Below, in pieces: positions 8,424 through 17,041 of a stretch of DNA of 64,000 bases; positions within the stretch are counted from its first letter, which is position 1, and each line of letters begins with the position of its first letter. Below the pieces are notes generated by a model. That model saw only the letters and a program-made list of their open reading frames with translations, ran no database searches and was not told the origin of the DNA. The DNA lies in the NCBI RefSeq assembly GCF_918741285.1, contig NZ_CAKKNC010000018.1, forward strand, positions 28,787-92,786, written 5' to 3'. The translations under genes were made by a program, and so were the position numbers. Origin of the DNA: Sphingobium sp. CECT 9361. GTDB lineage: Bacteria > Pseudomonadota > Alphaproteobacteria > Sphingomonadales > Sphingomonadaceae.

Positions 8424-9545
8424 ATGATCCAGTCCGCCATTCCCGCCGATGCCCGCCTGACCCTGCGCCCCGTCGCATTCGTCGATACGCCAGTCGGGTT
8501 GGATGGCCGCACCGCCCGCATCGGCAACAGCATGCTGTGGTTTCAGGCATACGAAGCTGTCGCGATTCACAATGGCGTGCGCGTATTTCGCGATACGATT
8601 CCCGTCGAACATTTTCCCGACTGGATAGCAGGTCTGCCAGACCCCCTGGCCGAGCGCGCGACAATGCTGGTCGCCAACATCGCCGCCCCGCGCTCCGCGC
8701 TGCAACTGGGCGAACGCACCATCCGCCTCGATCTGCCGCAGGTCATGGGGATATTGAACCTCACGCCGGACAGTTTTTCAGACGGCGGCAAGCATGTCGG
8801 CGATGTGCAGGGGGCAGCCGACTCCGGTTTCGCCATGAGCGTGGCGGGTGCCGCGCTGGTCGATGTCGGTGGCGAATCGACACGTCCGGGCGCGGAGAAA
8901 GTCTGGGAAGGCGATGAAATCACCCGTGTGGTGCCGGTCATCGAGCGGCTTGCGGCCTCCGGCGTGCCGGTATCGATTGACACGCGCAAGGCTTCGGTGA
9001 TGGAAGCGGCGCTTGGCGCTGGTGCCACAATAGTAAATGATATCAGTGCCTTACTCCACGATCCCCGCAGCATGGATGTGGTGGCCCGCGCCAGCTGTCC
9101 AGTGATCCTCATGCATGCTCCTTCGACCGGCGACGATCCCCACGCGAATCGCAGCGGCTATGGCGATGTCGCGACCGATGTGTTCGACTGGCTGGAGGCG
9201 CGCATTGCCGCCTGTGAAGCCGCCGGAATCGCGCGCGCCAAGATCATTGTCGATCCCGGCCTGGGATTCGGCAAATCGCTGGCCGACAATCTGGCGCTGG
9301 TGAACAGGCTCGCGCTCTTCACGGGACTGGGCGTACCGCTGCTTTTCGGGGGAAGTCGCAAGCGTCTGATTGGCGCACTGTCCAATGAAGCACCTGCCGC
9401 GCAAAGGCTCGGCGGGTCCGTGGCGTTGGCCAGTCGCGCCGTGGATCTGGGTGCCCAGATGGTGCGCGTGCATGATGTGCCGGAAACCGTACAGGCGCTA
9501 CACCTCTGGCGCGGCCTGCGCGACGCGGCGCTTGTCGCGCCTTAA
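8424..9545 (+). CDS. folP: Dihydropteroate synthase
   Basis: A 373-residue enzyme that joins p-aminobenzoate to 6-hydroxymethyl-dihydropterin pyrophosphate in folate synthesis. The TIM-barrel signatures are intact: MGILNLTPDSFSDGG, VDVGGESTRPGAE, VSIDTRKASVMEAAL, IVNDISAL, IIVDPGLGFGKS and FGGSRKRLIG. The first roughly 105 residues form an extension ahead of the usual core, as seen in other alphaproteobacterial FolP proteins. The ATG at 8424 is preceded by GGGA; a longer upstream frame overlaps the M23 gene and is rejected. The 3' end overlaps the convergent lipoprotein gene by 4 bases. Confidence 0.94.
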   Translation: MIQSAIPADARLTLRPVAFVDTPVGLDGRTARIGNSMLWFQAYEAVAIHNGVRVFRDTIPVEHFPDWIAGLPDPLAERATMLVANIAAPRSALQLGERTIRLDLPQVMGILNLTPDSFSDGGKHVGDVQGAADSGFAMSVAGAALVDVGGESTRPGAEKVWEGDEITRVVPVIERLAASGVPVSIDTRKASVMEAALGAGATIVNDISALLHDPRSMDVVARASCPVILMHAPSTGDDPHANRSGYGDVATDVFDWLEARIAACEAAGIARAKIIVDPGLGFGKSLADNLALVNRLALFTGLGVPLLFGGSRKRLIGALSNEAPAAQRLGGSVALASRAVDLGAQMVRVHDVPETVQALHLWRGLRDAALVAP

Positions 9546-10168
9546 TTTGCGGCGTTGCTTGCGGCAGCAGGAGCCGCTTCGGCAGGCGGCGTGACCGCTG
9601 CATCGAACACGCGCAGGCTGTCCAACGTGCGCTGGCCGATGGCCTGATACTGCTCGCTCAGCATTTCGGGATAGACGAAGGTCGCAGTCACCAGCGATCC
9701 GTCCTTCTTGCGGACCATACGCACGGCCACGCTATTGCCTTCGCCATCGTTCGCAGTGCCGCGATATTCGTTCTCACCAACGAAATCGCCATCGACGGCT
9801 TCGGACTGGTCGTTCATCGCTTCGACGATCTGCCGCAAATCCTGATCATTGCTGTTGGCCGACCAGAAAACCCGCACGTCCGCGCCTGCGCCCGGATCTT
9901 CCGACACCACGCCCTCGGCCGTCGACGTCTGCGTATTGCGCACCCAGCCTTCGGGCAATGTGATCGAGAAGCCACGCGGCGTATTGACGTAATTGCGATT
10001 CTCTAACGCCACCGCATCCGAAGCCCCGGTCTTTTTCGCTGCTTCGTCCGCAGCGGCCTTCGCATCCGCCGCCAGTTGCTCGCTGTTGGGAACTTCGGAA
10101 ACCGACTCCTGCCGTCCGCATGCGGTGACGAGGAGCAACAGGGCGAGGCTGGCAAGACGCGTTTTCAT
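9542..10168 (-). CDS. Hypothetical lipoprotein
   Basis: A 208-residue protein with a signal peptide and lipobox (LALLLLVTACG), followed by an Ala/Lys-rich linker (AADAKAAADEAAKK) and a compact domain with FSITLPEGWVRNTQ and later FVYPEMLSEQYQAIGQRTLDSLR. That pattern resembles the PsbP/DcrB-like or LpqN-like fold found in small envelope lipoproteins, but I do not assign a family. The C-terminal tail is Ala-rich. I start at MKTRLASLALLL; a Met four codons upstream is also possible. The gene is convergent with folP (4-base overlap) and follows the SDR gene by about 60 bases. Function unknown. Confidence 0.7.
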   Translation of the reverse strand: MKTRLASLALLLLVTACGRQESVSEVPNSEQLAADAKAAADEAAKKTGASDAVALENRNYVNTPRGFSITLPEGWVRNTQTSTAEGVVSEDPGAGADVRVFWSANSNDQDLRQIVEAMNDQSEAVDGDFVGENEYRGTANDGEGNSVAVRMVRKKDGSLVTATFVYPEMLSEQYQAIGQRTLDSLRVFDAAVTPPAEAAPAAASNAAN

Positions 10169-10227
10169 GGCAATAGCCAAAGCATAGTGCGTCCGTTAAT
10201 TCAACCGAAGAGCGCCCGATGGCCCCT

Positions 10228-10995
10228 TCAAAGCTGATAACCGCCGTCACTGACCAGCACCGATCCGGTCATGGTCGCTGTCTCGTCCGACAGCAGGAAA
10301 GCGATCTGCGCGGCAGTCTCCTCCGCCGTGGCAAAGCGGCCCAGCGGCGTCGCATCGCCCATCGCCACAAAAGCTTCCTCGATCCCGCCACGCCGCTCGG
10401 CAAGGTCGGTGAAGAACGGCGCCTGCTCCCAGATCGGCGTGCGCACGCCACCCGGTGCGATGGCATTCACCCGGATACGCCGCGCTGCCCCTTCCTTTGC
10501 CGCCACCCGCATCAGATGCAACGCACCTGCCTTCGACGCAGCATAGGCGGCGGTTCCCGGCTCCGCTTTGATGCCCGCAACGGACGCTGTGACGACGATG
10601 GCACCCGGCCCCTTCATCGCCTGAAACAGTGCCTGCAACGTCAGGAACACGCCGTCCAGATTGACCGACATCACCCGCCGCCAGTCGGCAAAGTCCATGT
10701 CGTCTATCGCGCCCGTGTCGGCTATTCCGGCATTGGCCAGTCCCAAAGTGACGTTTTCGAGTGTCGACTTATTTGCCGCCCAGAATGCCGGATCGGCCAC
10801 ATCGCCATCCAGACAATCGATTGTCAGCTTCTTGCCGCCAAGAGCTTTTGCAACAGTATTGAGCGTATCGGCTTTTAGGTCGCACAGGATCAGCCGCTCG
10901 ATACCTTCGTCGGCCAGCCGCTGCGCACTCGCCAGCCCGATTCCCGAAGCAGCACCCGTGATAAGCGCGCTATGACCTTTGAAACGTCCCGACAT
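10228..10995 (-). CDS. Short-chain dehydrogenase/reductase
   Basis: A 255-residue classical SDR. The NAD(P)-binding motif is GAASGIG (residues about 14-20), with a D-x-D-type acidic position (LCDLKAD) that suggests NAD(H) preference. The structural NAG motif is LANAGIAD, and the catalytic YxxxK is YAASKAGAL with a preceding Ser (VTASVAG). The C-terminus (MTGSVLVSDGGYQL) is the usual SDR ending. The substrate cannot be told. It lies 33 bases downstream of the response regulator gene in the same direction, so the two may be co-transcribed. Confidence 0.88.
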   Translation of the reverse strand: MSGRFKGHSALITGAASGIGLASAQRLADEGIERLILCDLKADTLNTVAKALGGKKLTIDCLDGDVADPAFWAANKSTLENVTLGLANAGIADTGAIDDMDFADWRRVMSVNLDGVFLTLQALFQAMKGPGAIVVTASVAGIKAEPGTAAYAASKAGALHLMRVAAKEGAARRIRVNAIAPGGVRTPIWEQAPFFTDLAERRGGIEEAFVAMGDATPLGRFATAEETAAQIAFLLSDETATMTGSVLVSDGGYQL

Positions 10996-11028
10996 TCTGC
11001 TCTCCTGACGAGGCTGTCATGGGCCAAG

Positions 11029-12462
11029 TCAGGCTGCGCTGTCGATCCCCAATTCGGCAAGCTTGCGGTAGAGCGTGGAGCGCCCGATCCCCAGCCGACG
11101 CGCCACTTCGCTCATCCGGCCACGGTAATGGCCGATGGCCAGCCGTACCACGTCGGCTTCGATCTCCCCCAGTTGACGGATATGCCCATCGGGTTCGAAC
11201 AAGGTGATACCTGCTGCCTCACCATGGCTAGCCTGTGCCGGTTGGGCGTTGCCACTGCTCTGCCGTGCAACGATCTGCGCGGAGATTTGCGGAAAATCCT
11301 GCGGCGTCAGCGCATCGCCTTCGCACAGCACTGCCGCGCGAAACAGGGCGTTCTGGAGTTGCCGGACATTGCCCGGCCACTCGTGCCGCATTAGCAATGC
11401 GACGGCTTCGCCTGTGATGCCCAGACTGCGCAAACCCGGCTGCGCCGCAATCCGCGCCAGCAGATGGCGGGAGAGAGCGGGAATGTCTCCGGACCGTTCG
11501 CGCAGCGGCGGAATGGTCAACTGAACGACGTTCAGACGATAATAAAGGTCTTCGCGAAAGCGCCCGGCTTCCACTTCGTCGATCAGGCGGCGGTTGGTCG
11601 CGGCGATGACGCGGACATCCACATGGATCGGCATGCGTGCACCAAGCGGCTGAACTTCGCCATCCTGCAGGACACGCAGCAGCTTTACCTGCGCCTCGAG
11701 CGGGAGTTCGCTGACTTCGTCCAGAAAGATAGTGCCCATATCGGCATCGAGGAAACGCCCCGATTGGCGATCGAACGCCCCGGTGAATGCGCCACGCTCA
11801 TGCCCGAACAGTTCGGATTCGACGAGATTCGCGGGAATCGCGCCGCAGTTCACGGCAACCATCCGTTGTTTGAAACGTGGCGATGCCGCATGGATCGCAC
11901 GCGCGATCACATCCTTGCCGACGCCGCTCTCGCCTTCGATCAGCACGGGAATGCGCGCCCGTGCCGCTTTCGCCGCCACTGCGAGCGCAGCCCGGAATTG
12001 TGGAGCAGAGCCTACAATCTCTTCGAATGCGAGGGGCGCGGAGATTTTCTCCGTCAGCGGCCGCAGTTCGCGGCTGTCGGGTGTTGCGCTCAAGGTCGCG
12101 TTGAGCGCAGCGAGTAATTGGTCAGGCGCAATCGGCTTGGACAGATAGTCGGTGGCGCCCGCACGCATCGCCTGCACGGCGACCGCTACACTGTTATGTG
12201 CCGTGACAATCAGGATCGGCAGGGAAGGGCGTTGCGCCCGGATGTCACGAACCAGATCGGTCGGGTCGAAATCCGGGCTCCACTGATCGATCAGCACTGC
12301 GTCGAGCCGCAACCCATCCTGCGTACCCAACGTGGCCAGCGCAGTTTCCCCGTCATTGGCAAACAGCGTACGCCATCCCGCGCGCGCAGCCAGCGCGGAC
12401 ACAAGCCGCCGCTGAGCAGGCTCATCATCGATAAGCAGCAGCATGGGCGTTTCGTCCCGCAA
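11029..12462 (-). CDS. Sigma-54-dependent response regulator (NtrC family), orphan
   Basis: A 477-residue three-domain activator. The N-terminal receiver keeps the acidic pair (LLIDDEPA), the phospho-acceptor Asp (AVLID), the Thr of ILIVTAHNS and the Lys of LSKPI. The AAA+ domain has Walker A GESGVGKD, the sigma-54 contact loop GAFTGAF, and the WPGNVRQLQN sensor region. The C-terminal Fis-type helix-turn-helix is GRMSEVARRLGIGRSTLYRKL. It should activate RpoN promoters after phosphorylation. No histidine kinase gene is adjacent. The start codon is TTG at 12462 behind GGGGGAAG, or ATG at 12444; the receiver is complete either way. The target genes are unknown. Confidence 0.9.
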   Translation of the reverse strand: MRDETPMLLLIDDEPAQRRLVSALAARAGWRTLFANDGETALATLGTQDGLRLDAVLIDQWSPDFDPTDLVRDIRAQRPSLPILIVTAHNSVAVAVQAMRAGATDYLSKPIAPDQLLAALNATLSATPDSRELRPLTEKISAPLAFEEIVGSAPQFRAALAVAAKAARARIPVLIEGESGVGKDVIARAIHAASPRFKQRMVAVNCGAIPANLVESELFGHERGAFTGAFDRQSGRFLDADMGTIFLDEVSELPLEAQVKLLRVLQDGEVQPLGARMPIHVDVRVIAATNRRLIDEVEAGRFREDLYYRLNVVQLTIPPLRERSGDIPALSRHLLARIAAQPGLRSLGITGEAVALLMRHEWPGNVRQLQNALFRAAVLCEGDALTPQDFPQISAQIVARQSSGNAQPAQASHGEAAGITLFEPDGHIRQLGEIEADVVRLAIGHYRGRMSEVARRLGIGRSTLYRKLAELGIDSAA

Positions 12463-12622
12463 ACTTCTTCCCCCTAACTTCTGACAGGAGGACGATTCTA
12501 CGAGGTTGCGGTAAAGACCCGATTAAGCCTGACACATAATTCTTTGGGGCATGGCAGGGTTGAGGGCGCAGAGTGTTGTCGATAAGGAGAATGTCGAAAC
12601 GCTCAACATCGAAGGAAATGCA

Positions 12623-12748
12623 ATGGCCTCTCAGCAAAATATCAAGAGTGCAGAAAAGACGTACGAAAGCTTTCTGAATTTCATGAAATGGGGCACTATC
12701 GTGAGCGTCGGTCTTGGGGCGCTAGTCGTTATCCTGATCTCTAGCTGA
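12623..12748 (+). CDS. aa3-type cytochrome c oxidase subunit IV
   Basis: A 41-residue single-span membrane protein. A short amphipathic N-terminus (AEKTYESFLNFMKWG) is followed by one transmembrane helix (TIVSVGLGALVVILISS). This is the pattern of the small bacterial aa3-type oxidase subunit IV (COX4_pro_2 family), which packs against the oxidase in the inner membrane. The start at 12623 is fixed by AAGGA located 6 bases upstream; an earlier in-frame ATG at 12551 lacks such a site. In sphingomonads this gene commonly precedes the transhydrogenase genes, as here (pntAA begins 63 bases later). Confidence 0.8.
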   Translation: MASQQNIKSAEKTYESFLNFMKWGTIVSVGLGALVVILISS

Positions 12749-12811
12749 ACGGCCAGGATCGTAAATTGAGCTGAAAGTCCGGTCGAGGTCAGTCCGGAGC
12801 AGCGCGGGGGG

Positions 12812-13936
12812 ATGCAGTTGAAAATAGTCATCGTGAAGGAATTGGCGGCGGGGGAACGGCGTGTCGCCGGTACGCCCGAAACCGTGAAGAAGTTCATCGC
12901 TTTGGGCGCTGAAGTAGCCGTCGAAGCCGGTGCTGGCGTGACTGCATCGATTGGCGACGAGGCTTATGCCGCAGCCGGGGCAACCGTTGCCGATCGTGCC
13001 ACCGCAGTTGCCGGAGCGGACATCGTCCTGGCCGTTCAGGCACCTCCAGCGGACACGCTGACGGGAGCGAAACCTGGCGCATGGATCGCTGCCAGCTTCA
13101 ATCCCTTCGGTGATCGGGCGCGCGTCGACACTTATGCGTCGGCGGGCCTTGAAGCGCTGGCCATGGAATTCATGCCGCGCATCACCCGCGCGCAGTCGAT
13201 GGACATTCTGTCGTCGCAATCGAACGTGTCGGGATATAAGGCAGTGCTCGACGCCGCCGCCGAATATGATCGCGTCTTCCCGATGATGATGACGGCGGCT
13301 GGCACGGTCTCCGCCGCGCGCGTCTTCGTGATGGGTGTGGGCGTCGCGGGCCTGCAAGCCATTGCAACGGCCCGCCGCCTTGGCGCGCAGGTGTCGGCAA
13401 CGGACGTGCGCTCCGCGACCAAGGAGCAGATCGAAAGCCTTGGCGCAAAGGCGGTGTTCGTCGAGAACGTCAAAGGCATCGAAGGCGAAGGATCGGGCGG
13501 CTATGCCACCGAAATGTCCGACGAATATAAGGCCGCGCAGGCCGAACTGGTCTCCTCGCATATCGCCAAGCAGGACATCGTCATCACCACCGCGCTGATC
13601 CCCGGACGCCCTGCACCGCGCCTCATCAGCGATGCGCAGATCGCCAGCATGAAGCCCGGCAGCGTGATCGTCGATCTCGCCGTCGAAGCAGGCGGCAATG
13701 TCGAAGGCGCTGTCGCGGGCGAAGTCGTTGTCAAGCATGGCGTCAAGATCGTCGGCAATCGCAACGTTCCGTCCCGCGTCGCGGCGGACACATCCGCTTT
13801 GTTCTCGCGCAACCTCTACAACTTCCTGTCCGCCTTCTGGGACAAGGAAAAGAACGCGCCGGTGCTGGATGAGGAAATCGGCAACGCTATCCGTCTGACG
13901 CAGGGCGGCAAGGTTGTGAACGAGCGGTTGCTCTAA
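12812..13936 (+). CDS. pntAA: NAD(P) transhydrogenase, alpha-1 subunit
   Basis: A 374-residue soluble NAD(H)-binding domain I of the proton-translocating transhydrogenase. Signatures include KELAAGERRVAGTPETVKKF at the N-terminus, the Rossmann segment VFVMGVGVAGLQAIATARRLGA, and PGSVIVDLAVEAGGNVEG. In this organism the alpha chain is split, as in Rhodospirillum: alpha-1 carries the NAD domain and alpha-2 the membrane helices. The complex uses the proton gradient to reduce NADP+ with NADH. The ATG at 12812 follows a G-rich stretch (GCGGGGGG). It forms an operon with pntAB and pntB. Confidence 0.93.
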   Translation: MQLKIVIVKELAAGERRVAGTPETVKKFIALGAEVAVEAGAGVTASIGDEAYAAAGATVADRATAVAGADIVLAVQAPPADTLTGAKPGAWIAASFNPFGDRARVDTYASAGLEALAMEFMPRITRAQSMDILSSQSNVSGYKAVLDAAAEYDRVFPMMMTAAGTVSAARVFVMGVGVAGLQAIATARRLGAQVSATDVRSATKEQIESLGAKAVFVENVKGIEGEGSGGYATEMSDEYKAAQAELVSSHIAKQDIVITTALIPGRPAPRLISDAQIASMKPGSVIVDLAVEAGGNVEGAVAGEVVVKHGVKIVGNRNVPSRVAADTSALFSRNLYNFLSAFWDKEKNAPVLDEEIGNAIRLTQGGKVVNERLL

Positions 13937-14011
13937 GAATAATCCGGAGCCCGGATATCAGCCGGGTTGCGCTAAGCCGCTGTGCGCAGGGGCGAGCCAA
14001 GGGGGCCAAAA

Positions 14012-14296
14012 ATGGACTTCGTATCAATATTATCCATCTTCGTGATGGCCTGTTTCGTGGGCTATTATGTGGTGTGGTCGGTGACGCCCGCGCTGCATAC
14101 GCCTTTGATGGCGGTTACCAACGCTATCTCGTCCGTCATCATCGTCGGCGCGCTGGTCGCATCGGCTGAGGCCGGTAGCGCCGCGGCCAAGTATCTCGGC
14201 CTCCTCGCGGTGGTATTCGCGTCGGTCAACATATTCGGCGGCTTTGCCGTGACCGAGCGTATGTTGGCCATGTACAAGAAGAAGGAGCGCAAGTGA
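14012..14296 (+). CDS. pntAB: NAD(P) transhydrogenase, alpha-2 subunit
   Basis: A 94-residue membrane protein with three hydrophobic helices (FVSILSIFVMACFVGYYVV; AISSVIIVGALVASAEA; YLGLLAVVFASVNIFGGFAV) and a Lys-rich cytoplasmic end (MYKKKERK). This is the small membrane part of a split alpha subunit. The start at 14012 (MDFVSIL) fits the family; an upstream in-frame ATG would add a polar extension. The stop overlaps the start of pntB by one base (TGATG), which indicates translational coupling. Confidence 0.92.
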   Translation: MDFVSILSIFVMACFVGYYVVWSVTPALHTPLMAVTNAISSVIIVGALVASAEAGSAAAKYLGLLAVVFASVNIFGGFAVTERMLAMYKKKERK

Positions 14297-15735
14297 TGCA
14301 CGAAGCGGTCACATCCGTTCCCCCATTCGTCGCGCTGGCCTATCTGGTCGCAGGCGTTCTGTTCATCCTCGCCTTGCGCGGCCTTTCCAGCCCCGCGACC
14401 AGCCGCACCGGCAACCGTTTCGGCATGGCTGGCATGGCAATCGCCGTGGCCACCACGCTTTATACCCATGATCTGACCAGCCTGCCCGAAATCGTCGGTG
14501 CCATCGCCATCGGCGGGGTCATCGGCTTCATCACCGCACGCAAGATCGCGATGACGGACATGCCGCAGCTTGTGGCCGCGTTCCACTCACTCGTCGGCTT
14601 GGCGGCAGTATTGGTGGGTGCAGCGGCCTATCTCAATCCCGCAGCGTTCGGCATTCTCGATACGGTGACGAACGAGATCCACAATGCCAGCCGCATCGAG
14701 CTTGGTCTGGGTGTCGCCATCGGTGCGATTACCTTCTCCGGTTCGGTCATCGCGTTCCTGAAGCTGAACGGCAATATGTCGGGCAAGCCGATCATGCTGC
14801 CGGGGCGTCATGCCATCAATCTGGGTACGCTCGCAGCGATCCTTGGCCTCATCGCCTGGTTCTACGTCATGGCTGCGCCTAGCTTGGTCGCGCCCTGGTT
14901 GTTCTGGACAGTCATCGGCCTCAGCTTTGCCATCGGCTTCCTGCTGATCATCCCGATCGGCGGCGCGGATATGCCGGTCGTCGTTTCGATGCTCAACAGC
15001 TATTCGGGCTGGGCCGCCGCCGCGATGGGCTTCACGCTGGGTAACAGCGCGATGATCATCACCGGTGCACTGGTGGGCTCCTCCGGTGCGATCCTGTCAT
15101 ACATCATGTGCAAAGCCATGAATCGCAGCTTCATCAGCGTGATCGCCGGCGGCTTCGGCGCAGATGCCGGTCCTGCCGGGGCCGGTGGTGCGGTCATTGA
15201 CCGCCCCTACAAGCGCGGTTCCGCCGAAGATGCTGCGTTCCTGATGAAGCAGGCCGAAAGCGTCATCATCGTGCCGGGTTACGGCATGGCGGTGTCCCAG
15301 GCACAGCATGCGTTGCGCGAAATGGGCGACTTGCTCAAAAAGGAAGGCATCAGCGTCAAATATGCGATCCATCCGGTCGCAGGGCGTATGCCGGGCCACA
15401 TGAACGTGCTGCTGGCCGAAGCCAATGTCGGCTATGACGATGTGTTTGAGCTGGAAGACATCAACGGCGAATTTGGCCAATGCGATGTCGCCTTCGTCAT
15501 CGGCGCGAACGACGTCACCAACCCTGCAGCCAAGACGGACAAGACATCGCCCATTTATGGCATGCCCATCCTCGATGTTGCCAATGCCAAGTCGGTGCTG
15601 TTCGTGAAGCGGTCGATGGGCGGCGCGGGCTATGCCGGTGTCGATAACGAAGTCTTCTATATGGACAACACCATGATGCTCCTCGCTGATGCGAAGAAGA
15701 TGGTGGAAGAAATCGTCAAGGGGCTTGCTCACTAA
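14296..15735 (+). CDS. pntB: NAD(P) transhydrogenase, beta subunit
   Basis: A 479-residue subunit: an N-terminal membrane domain of several helices that carries the proton channel, and a C-terminal NADP(H)-binding domain III with VPGYGMAVSQAQHALREM, IHPVAGRMPGHMNVLLAEA and FVIGANDVTNPAA. A GTG three bases earlier is possible, but the ATG at 14296 sits at the TGATG junction with pntAB and has GGAGCG upstream. With pntAA/AB it makes NADPH at the expense of the proton gradient. A strong hairpin follows the stop. Confidence 0.94.
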   Translation: MHEAVTSVPPFVALAYLVAGVLFILALRGLSSPATSRTGNRFGMAGMAIAVATTLYTHDLTSLPEIVGAIAIGGVIGFITARKIAMTDMPQLVAAFHSLVGLAAVLVGAAAYLNPAAFGILDTVTNEIHNASRIELGLGVAIGAITFSGSVIAFLKLNGNMSGKPIMLPGRHAINLGTLAAILGLIAWFYVMAAPSLVAPWLFWTVIGLSFAIGFLLIIPIGGADMPVVVSMLNSYSGWAAAAMGFTLGNSAMIITGALVGSSGAILSYIMCKAMNRSFISVIAGGFGADAGPAGAGGAVIDRPYKRGSAEDAAFLMKQAESVIIVPGYGMAVSQAQHALREMGDLLKKEGISVKYAIHPVAGRMPGHMNVLLAEANVGYDDVFELEDINGEFGQCDVAFVIGANDVTNPAAKTDKTSPIYGMPILDVANAKSVLFVKRSMGGAGYAGVDNEVFYMDNTMMLLADAKKMVEEIVKGLAH

Positions 15736-15745
15736 GCGGTCCATC

Positions 15746-15780
15746 CCCTAACCGTCCGTATCTTTTGCAGACGGTTAGGG
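15746..15780 (+). terminator. Hairpin after pntB
   Basis: Perfect 11-bp arms CCCTAACCGTC and GACGGTTAGGG with a 13-base loop, beginning 10 bases after the pntB stop. There is no clear T-run after it, so it may be a weak or Rho-assisted terminator or an mRNA-stabilising 3' hairpin. It ends 15 bases before the next gene. Confidence 0.6.
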
Positions 15781-15795
15781 TGAGGACGGCAGGCA

Positions 15796-16488
15796 ATGCG
15801 TAAAATCGGTTTGATCGGCGGCCTAAGCTGGACGTCCACGGCGCGCTATTACCAGATTATCAACGAAATGGTCGCGCGCGCAAAGGGCGGATTACACAGC
15901 GCACCGATCCTCATAGAGAGCCTCGATTTCGCTGACGTCGCCCGCTGCACCAGCGCGGACGATTGGGATTGCGCATCCGGCCATTTGATCGGGGCGGCGA
16001 AGCGGCTGCAGCAAGCCGGAGCAGAGGCGCTGCTTATCTGCGCCAATTCCATGCACAAAGTGTTTGAGGCGGTGGAATCATCGGTCGACGTTCCGATCAT
16101 CCATATCGCGGAAGTCGTGGGTGACAAAATGCAGGCCGACGGCATCAAATCCGCAGCCTTGATCGGCACCCGCAACGTGATGACCGAAAAATTCTATCGT
16201 CAGCGCCTCGTGTCGCGTGGCGTATCGTTGTTGCCGCCTGACATGGGCCTTGCCGATCGGATCGACCGGATCGTGTATGAGGAACTGGTGCTCGGTAAAG
16301 CCACGCGCGAATCCGAGCGCTTCATGAAATCGGAACTCACCGACATCGCGAAGGAGCAGGTTCAGGCCGTTGTGCTCGCCTGCACCGAGCTGGAAATGAT
16401 CGTCGATGTCAAAGCGAACGTCTTGCCGATTTATGACTGCACCACCATCCATGCGAAAGCAGGCGCGGCGTTTATTCTCGCAGAATAG
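15796..16488 (+). CDS. Aspartate/glutamate racemase family protein
   Basis: A 230-residue protein of the Asp/Glu racemase superfamily, nearest to the YgeA-like group: KIGLIGGLSWTSTARYYQIIN at the N-terminus, LLICANSMHKV as the first catalytic block, and VVLACTELEMIV as the second. The second catalytic Cys is present. In the first block the residue directly before the Asn is Ala, and a Cys sits one position earlier, so the usual two-cysteine arrangement is not certain. The reaction would be interconversion of L- and D-amino acids, without a cofactor. It is convergent with the DUF2147 gene, 8 bases apart. Confidence 0.82.
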   Translation: MRKIGLIGGLSWTSTARYYQIINEMVARAKGGLHSAPILIESLDFADVARCTSADDWDCASGHLIGAAKRLQQAGAEALLICANSMHKVFEAVESSVDVPIIHIAEVVGDKMQADGIKSAALIGTRNVMTEKFYRQRLVSRGVSLLPPDMGLADRIDRIVYEELVLGKATRESERFMKSELTDIAKEQVQAVVLACTELEMIVDVKANVLPIYDCTTIHAKAGAAFILAE

Positions 16489-16496
16489 GCCGAAGG

Positions 16497-16919
16497 CTAT
16501 CGCGCTATCGTCCATGTCTGCGTTTTGCAGAAAAATGCGATGCACCCCTGCACCTTGAGCGTTCCATTGGCATTGCGCGTCAGCTTCGATGCGTAGGTCT
16601 TGCCGGACTGCGGATCGTAGATCTGGCCTTTCCAGAGGTCGCCTGCATCGTTGAAATCGGTAAGGATCGTCAGCCCTTCGATCGAGCGACTGCGAAGCTT
16701 CTTATCGGGGTTATAGGCGTCGTTCTGAGGAGCGCCGGGTGTCGGCTTTATGACCTTGCTGATGCGTCCGCACACCGCTTTGCCGCACGGGCCGATCTGC
16801 ACGATGGCCTTGCCATCTTCGGTAAACCAGCGCCCGGATATCGGCTGCGCAGCCTGGGCAATTGAAATCCAGCCTCCAGCCAAAACCATCAGCGCTATGC
16901 GTAAAGGGCTCGATTTCAA
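16497..16919 (-). CDS. DUF2147 secreted protein
   Basis: A 140-residue protein with a signal peptide (LRIALMVLAGGWISIAQA) and a DUF2147 domain: SGRWFTEDGKAIVQIGPCGKAVCGRI, then LTILTDFNDAGDLWKGQIYDPQSGKTY and VQGCIAFFCKTQTW. Two Cys pairs (CGKAVC and CIAFFC) suggest disulfides in the periplasm. The family is common in proteobacteria and its function is not established. It is divergent from mtnP, with a 122-base shared upstream region, and convergent with the racemase gene. Confidence 0.85.
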   Translation of the reverse strand: MKSSPLRIALMVLAGGWISIAQAAQPISGRWFTEDGKAIVQIGPCGKAVCGRISKVIKPTPGAPQNDAYNPDKKLRSRSIEGLTILTDFNDAGDLWKGQIYDPQSGKTYASKLTRNANGTLKVQGCIAFFCKTQTWTIAR

Positions 16920-17041
16920 ACTGCGCTCCTATTTTGTCGATTATCGTTGTCATAAAGCTGCCATCCGATCACGGCTAGACACAGTAAACGGAAACGCGAT
17001 GGACCGAATGGCCTGCGCGGAACACGGGGGTCGTAAAAACT

